Below are positions 62,752 through 64,000 of a stretch of 64,000 bases of DNA, in pieces. The notes beneath the pieces were generated by a model that made no database searches, was not told the DNA's origin, and was given only the letters and a program-made list of their open reading frames with translations. The stretch is from JABDQW01 sp942492025 (GTDB lineage Bacteria > Pseudomonadota > Gammaproteobacteria > SZUA-229), in the NCBI GenBank assembly GCA_942492025.1, contig CALODJ010000003.1:62001-126000 (forward strand), given 5' to 3'. A program made the position numbers and the translations under genes. How positions within the stretch are numbered: the first letter of the stretch is position 1; each line of letters starts with the position of its first letter.

Positions 62752-62809
62752 ATTTAGCCCGCATATTGCACGACGACGGACACGCCTGTGTGCATTATGC
62801 GGGCTAAAT
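62752..62809. repeat. Palindrome with repeat ends between algR and hemD
   Basis: ATTTAGCCCGCATATTGCAC (62752-62771) and GTGCATTATGCGGGCTAAAT (62790-62809) pair over 20 bp with one mismatch. The outer ten bases equal the ends of the main repeat family, and the same GATTTAGCCCG occurs in opposite orientation at the hemY truncation point (about 61577-61587). Confidence 0.7.
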
Positions 62810-62823
62810 AAATCAATATTTAT

Positions 62824-62858
62824 GTGTCTCAAATACCCAATGCGGGTATTTCAGACAC
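62824..62858 (-). terminator. Hairpin at the end of the algR-type gene
   Basis: GTGTCTCAAATACCC, loop AATGC, GGGTATTTCAGACAC: a 15-bp stem with one mismatch that overlaps the algR-type stop codon. On the minus strand it is followed by an AT-rich, only partly T-rich tail. It probably ends the algZ-algR transcript before hemD. Confidence 0.5.
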
Positions 62859-63585
62859 TCAGATTTTTTAGTTTTTTACGAATGGAAGGCAGGTGGCGGC
62901 GGCTGATTTCAAGGATGTCATCGGTATCGTTGAGCACGATGCACTGATGACCGGCATCATTTTTCGAAAGACCGGCGATATGGTTTTCAGAAACCAGTGC
63001 ATTACGGTGTATGCGCACGAACCTGTATTCAAACTCCTGTTCGAGCGCCTTGAGTGGTTCTTCAATCAAGTATTCATGATCATCGGTTTTCAGGGTGACG
63101 TATTTCTGATCGGCCTTGAAATAGATAATGTCCTCGATGGGTACCAGCTCCAGTGTGCCGCGTGATTTAACGCAGATCTTGCTGCGTGATTCACCTTTAT
63201 CCGCGATGCGCAGTCGCTGGATCTGGGCACGGGTCAGGCGCTTTGCGGCGCTCATGGCATTGGCAAGACGCTCCTGCTTGATCGGTTTCAACAGGTAATC
63301 GACTGCGTGTGTTTCAAAAGCCTTGAGGGCATGGTCGCTGTAAGCTGTGGTAAATATGATCGCAGGCGGGTTATCCATCTGGTTGATGTAACCGGCGGCT
63401 TCGAGTCCGTCCATGCCCGGCATGCGAATATCCATCAAGACCACATCTGGACTTGAGTTCATGGTTTGATGAAGAGCCTGTTCTCCGCTGGCAGCTTCAC
63501 CCACCACCTGTTGGCCCATACCACTGAGCATGTGGCGCAGACGCTGTCGCGCCAGCTGTTCATCGTCGACGATTAAGACGTTCAT
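62851..63585 (-). CDS. algR: LytTR-type response regulator (AlgR/LytR family)
   Basis: A 244-aa regulator: an N-terminal receiver domain (MNVLIVDDEQLARQRL, phosphorylated Asp in DVVLMDIRMPG, Lys in YLLKPIK) and a C-terminal LytTR DNA-binding domain (IIYFKADQKYVTLKT, RIHRNALVSENHI). The layout algZ-algR-hem matches Pseudomonas, where AlgR controls surface functions; the regulon here is unknown. Its start lies 2 bp after the histidine-kinase stop. Confidence 0.88.
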   Translation of the reverse strand: MNVLIVDDEQLARQRLRHMLSGMGQQVVGEAASGEQALHQTMNSSPDVVLMDIRMPGMDGLEAAGYINQMDNPPAIIFTTAYSDHALKAFETHAVDYLLKPIKQERLANAMSAAKRLTRAQIQRLRIADKGESRSKICVKSRGTLELVPIEDIIYFKADQKYVTLKTDDHEYLIEEPLKALEQEFEYRFVRIHRNALVSENHIAGLSKNDAGHQCIVLNDTDDILEISRRHLPSIRKKLKNLSV

Positions 63586-63587
63586 AA

Positions 63588-64000
63588 TTATGTGACCGGT
63601 ATTTCCAGTGTTACGGTGTAATTCCGTTTGGTCGCATTTATATTGAACCGTGCGTTGTTACCGTATGCCAGGCGCAGCCGTTGTTCGATGTTATCCTGGG
63701 CCATCCGGTTGCCGCTGCTATGTGACTTGTCCGCAGACTCAGGGACCGGATTACTCACCACGAGTGTCAGGCGCTTGCCCTCGCGCTGCGCGGAAATCTC
63801 AATATTCCCGCCATCAGCTAAAGGTTCTATACCATGATAAATAGCATTTTCTGCGAGAGGTTGCAGGGATAACGCAGGAATTTCTTCATCAATGAGTGAT
63901 TTATCGACGTTCCAGTCGACCTGCAGGCGGTCGCCAAGGCGTAACTTCTCGATATCCAGGTAACTTCGGGTAATGTCGAGTTCGTGCCTGAGGGTGTGCC
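63588..64000 (-). CDS. algZ: LytS/AlgZ-type sensor histidine kinase, C-terminal part (cut by window end)
   Basis: Partial CDS; the upstream part lies beyond 64000. The visible residues fit the His_kinase/HATPase end of an AlgZ-type sensor: LDITRSYLDIEKLRLGDRLQ, the N-box QPLAENAIYHGIEPL, and a C-terminal TVTLEIPVT. The adjacent response regulator is its likely partner. Confidence 0.8.
   Translation of the reverse strand, partial: HTLRHELDITRSYLDIEKLRLGDRLQVDWNVDKSLIDEEIPALSLQPLAENAIYHGIEPLADGGNIEISAQREGKRLTLVVSNPVPESADKSHSSGNRMAQDNIEQRLRLAYGNNARFNINATKRNYTVTLEIPVT

Noticed and set aside
62695..62832. Longer N-terminus for HemD
   Set aside because: The extension reads through a repeat palindrome and gives unconserved sequence; the ATG at 62694 fits the family.
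1..64000. CRISPR arrays, rRNA, tRNA, prophage or defence systems
   Set aside because: No regularly spaced repeats, no tRNA cloverleaf words or rRNA sequence, and no recognisable phage or defence genes were seen.

Overview
The window is chromosomal DNA of a gammaproteobacterium and spans the replication-origin region. The class call rests on gene content and order: mnmG-rsmG-parA-parB-atpIBEFHAGDC-glmU, mnmE-yidC-yidD-rnpA-rpmH back to back with dnaA-dnaN-recF-gyrB, plus EnvC, TamA/TamB, UbiD and AlgZ/AlgR-type proteins. I cannot place it below class. No rRNA, tRNA or CRISPR array was seen.

Layout. 1-3.6 kb: cell-envelope genes envC (5' end outside the window), ctpA, a yibQ-type deacetylase broken by an in-frame stop, and yajL. 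3.6-8.2 kb: three YceI-type periplasmic proteins around a HAD phosphatase, several mobile-looking repeats and a cold-shock gene with a long leader. 8.5-12 kb: a very large protein that I read as a pyrophosphate-type PEP carboxykinase. 12.4-25.1 kb: glmU, the complete F1Fo ATP synthase operon, parB, parA, rsmG and mnmG, all on the minus strand. 25.3-28.1 kb: purU, a FAH-family hydrolase and a divergent TauE/SafE transporter. 28.2-32.0 kb: mnmE, yidC, yidD, rnpA and rpmH (minus). 32.2-39.0 kb: dnaA, dnaN, recF and gyrB (plus). Strand polarity flips between rpmH and dnaA, as expected at an origin. DnaA boxes lie upstream of dnaA, between dnaA and dnaN and, most densely, just after gyrB. Two perfect parS-like palindromes lie inside recF.

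39.6-51.4 kb: ubiD, an AsmA-family protein, a TerC-family membrane protein, then tamA-tamB followed closely by an uncharacterised barrel-like protein and a small lipoprotein. 51.6-52.7 kb: an IS110-family transposase with long noncoding flanks. 53.1-58.7 kb (minus): nhaA overlapping a large MscS-family channel, a DUF4156-like lipoprotein, a DUF481-type outer-membrane protein and a glutaredoxin, a set that would fit salt and osmotic adaptation. 58.8-64 kb: a 2Fe-2S flavin reductase, cardiolipin synthase, a truncated hemY, hemD, and an AlgR/AlgZ-type two-component pair (algZ cut by the window end).

The main unusual layer is repeats. One family has about 21-bp terminal inverted repeats related to AGCCCGCATTTCTCACCAGG, with full copies at 7.35 and 35.16 kb and fragments elsewhere. 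A second has 22-bp inverted repeats beginning GTAGGGTGCGC, with one copy nested inside a copy of the first. Ends of the first family abut several genes and in three cases contain the stop codon. All functional calls come from reading the sequence; no database search was run.
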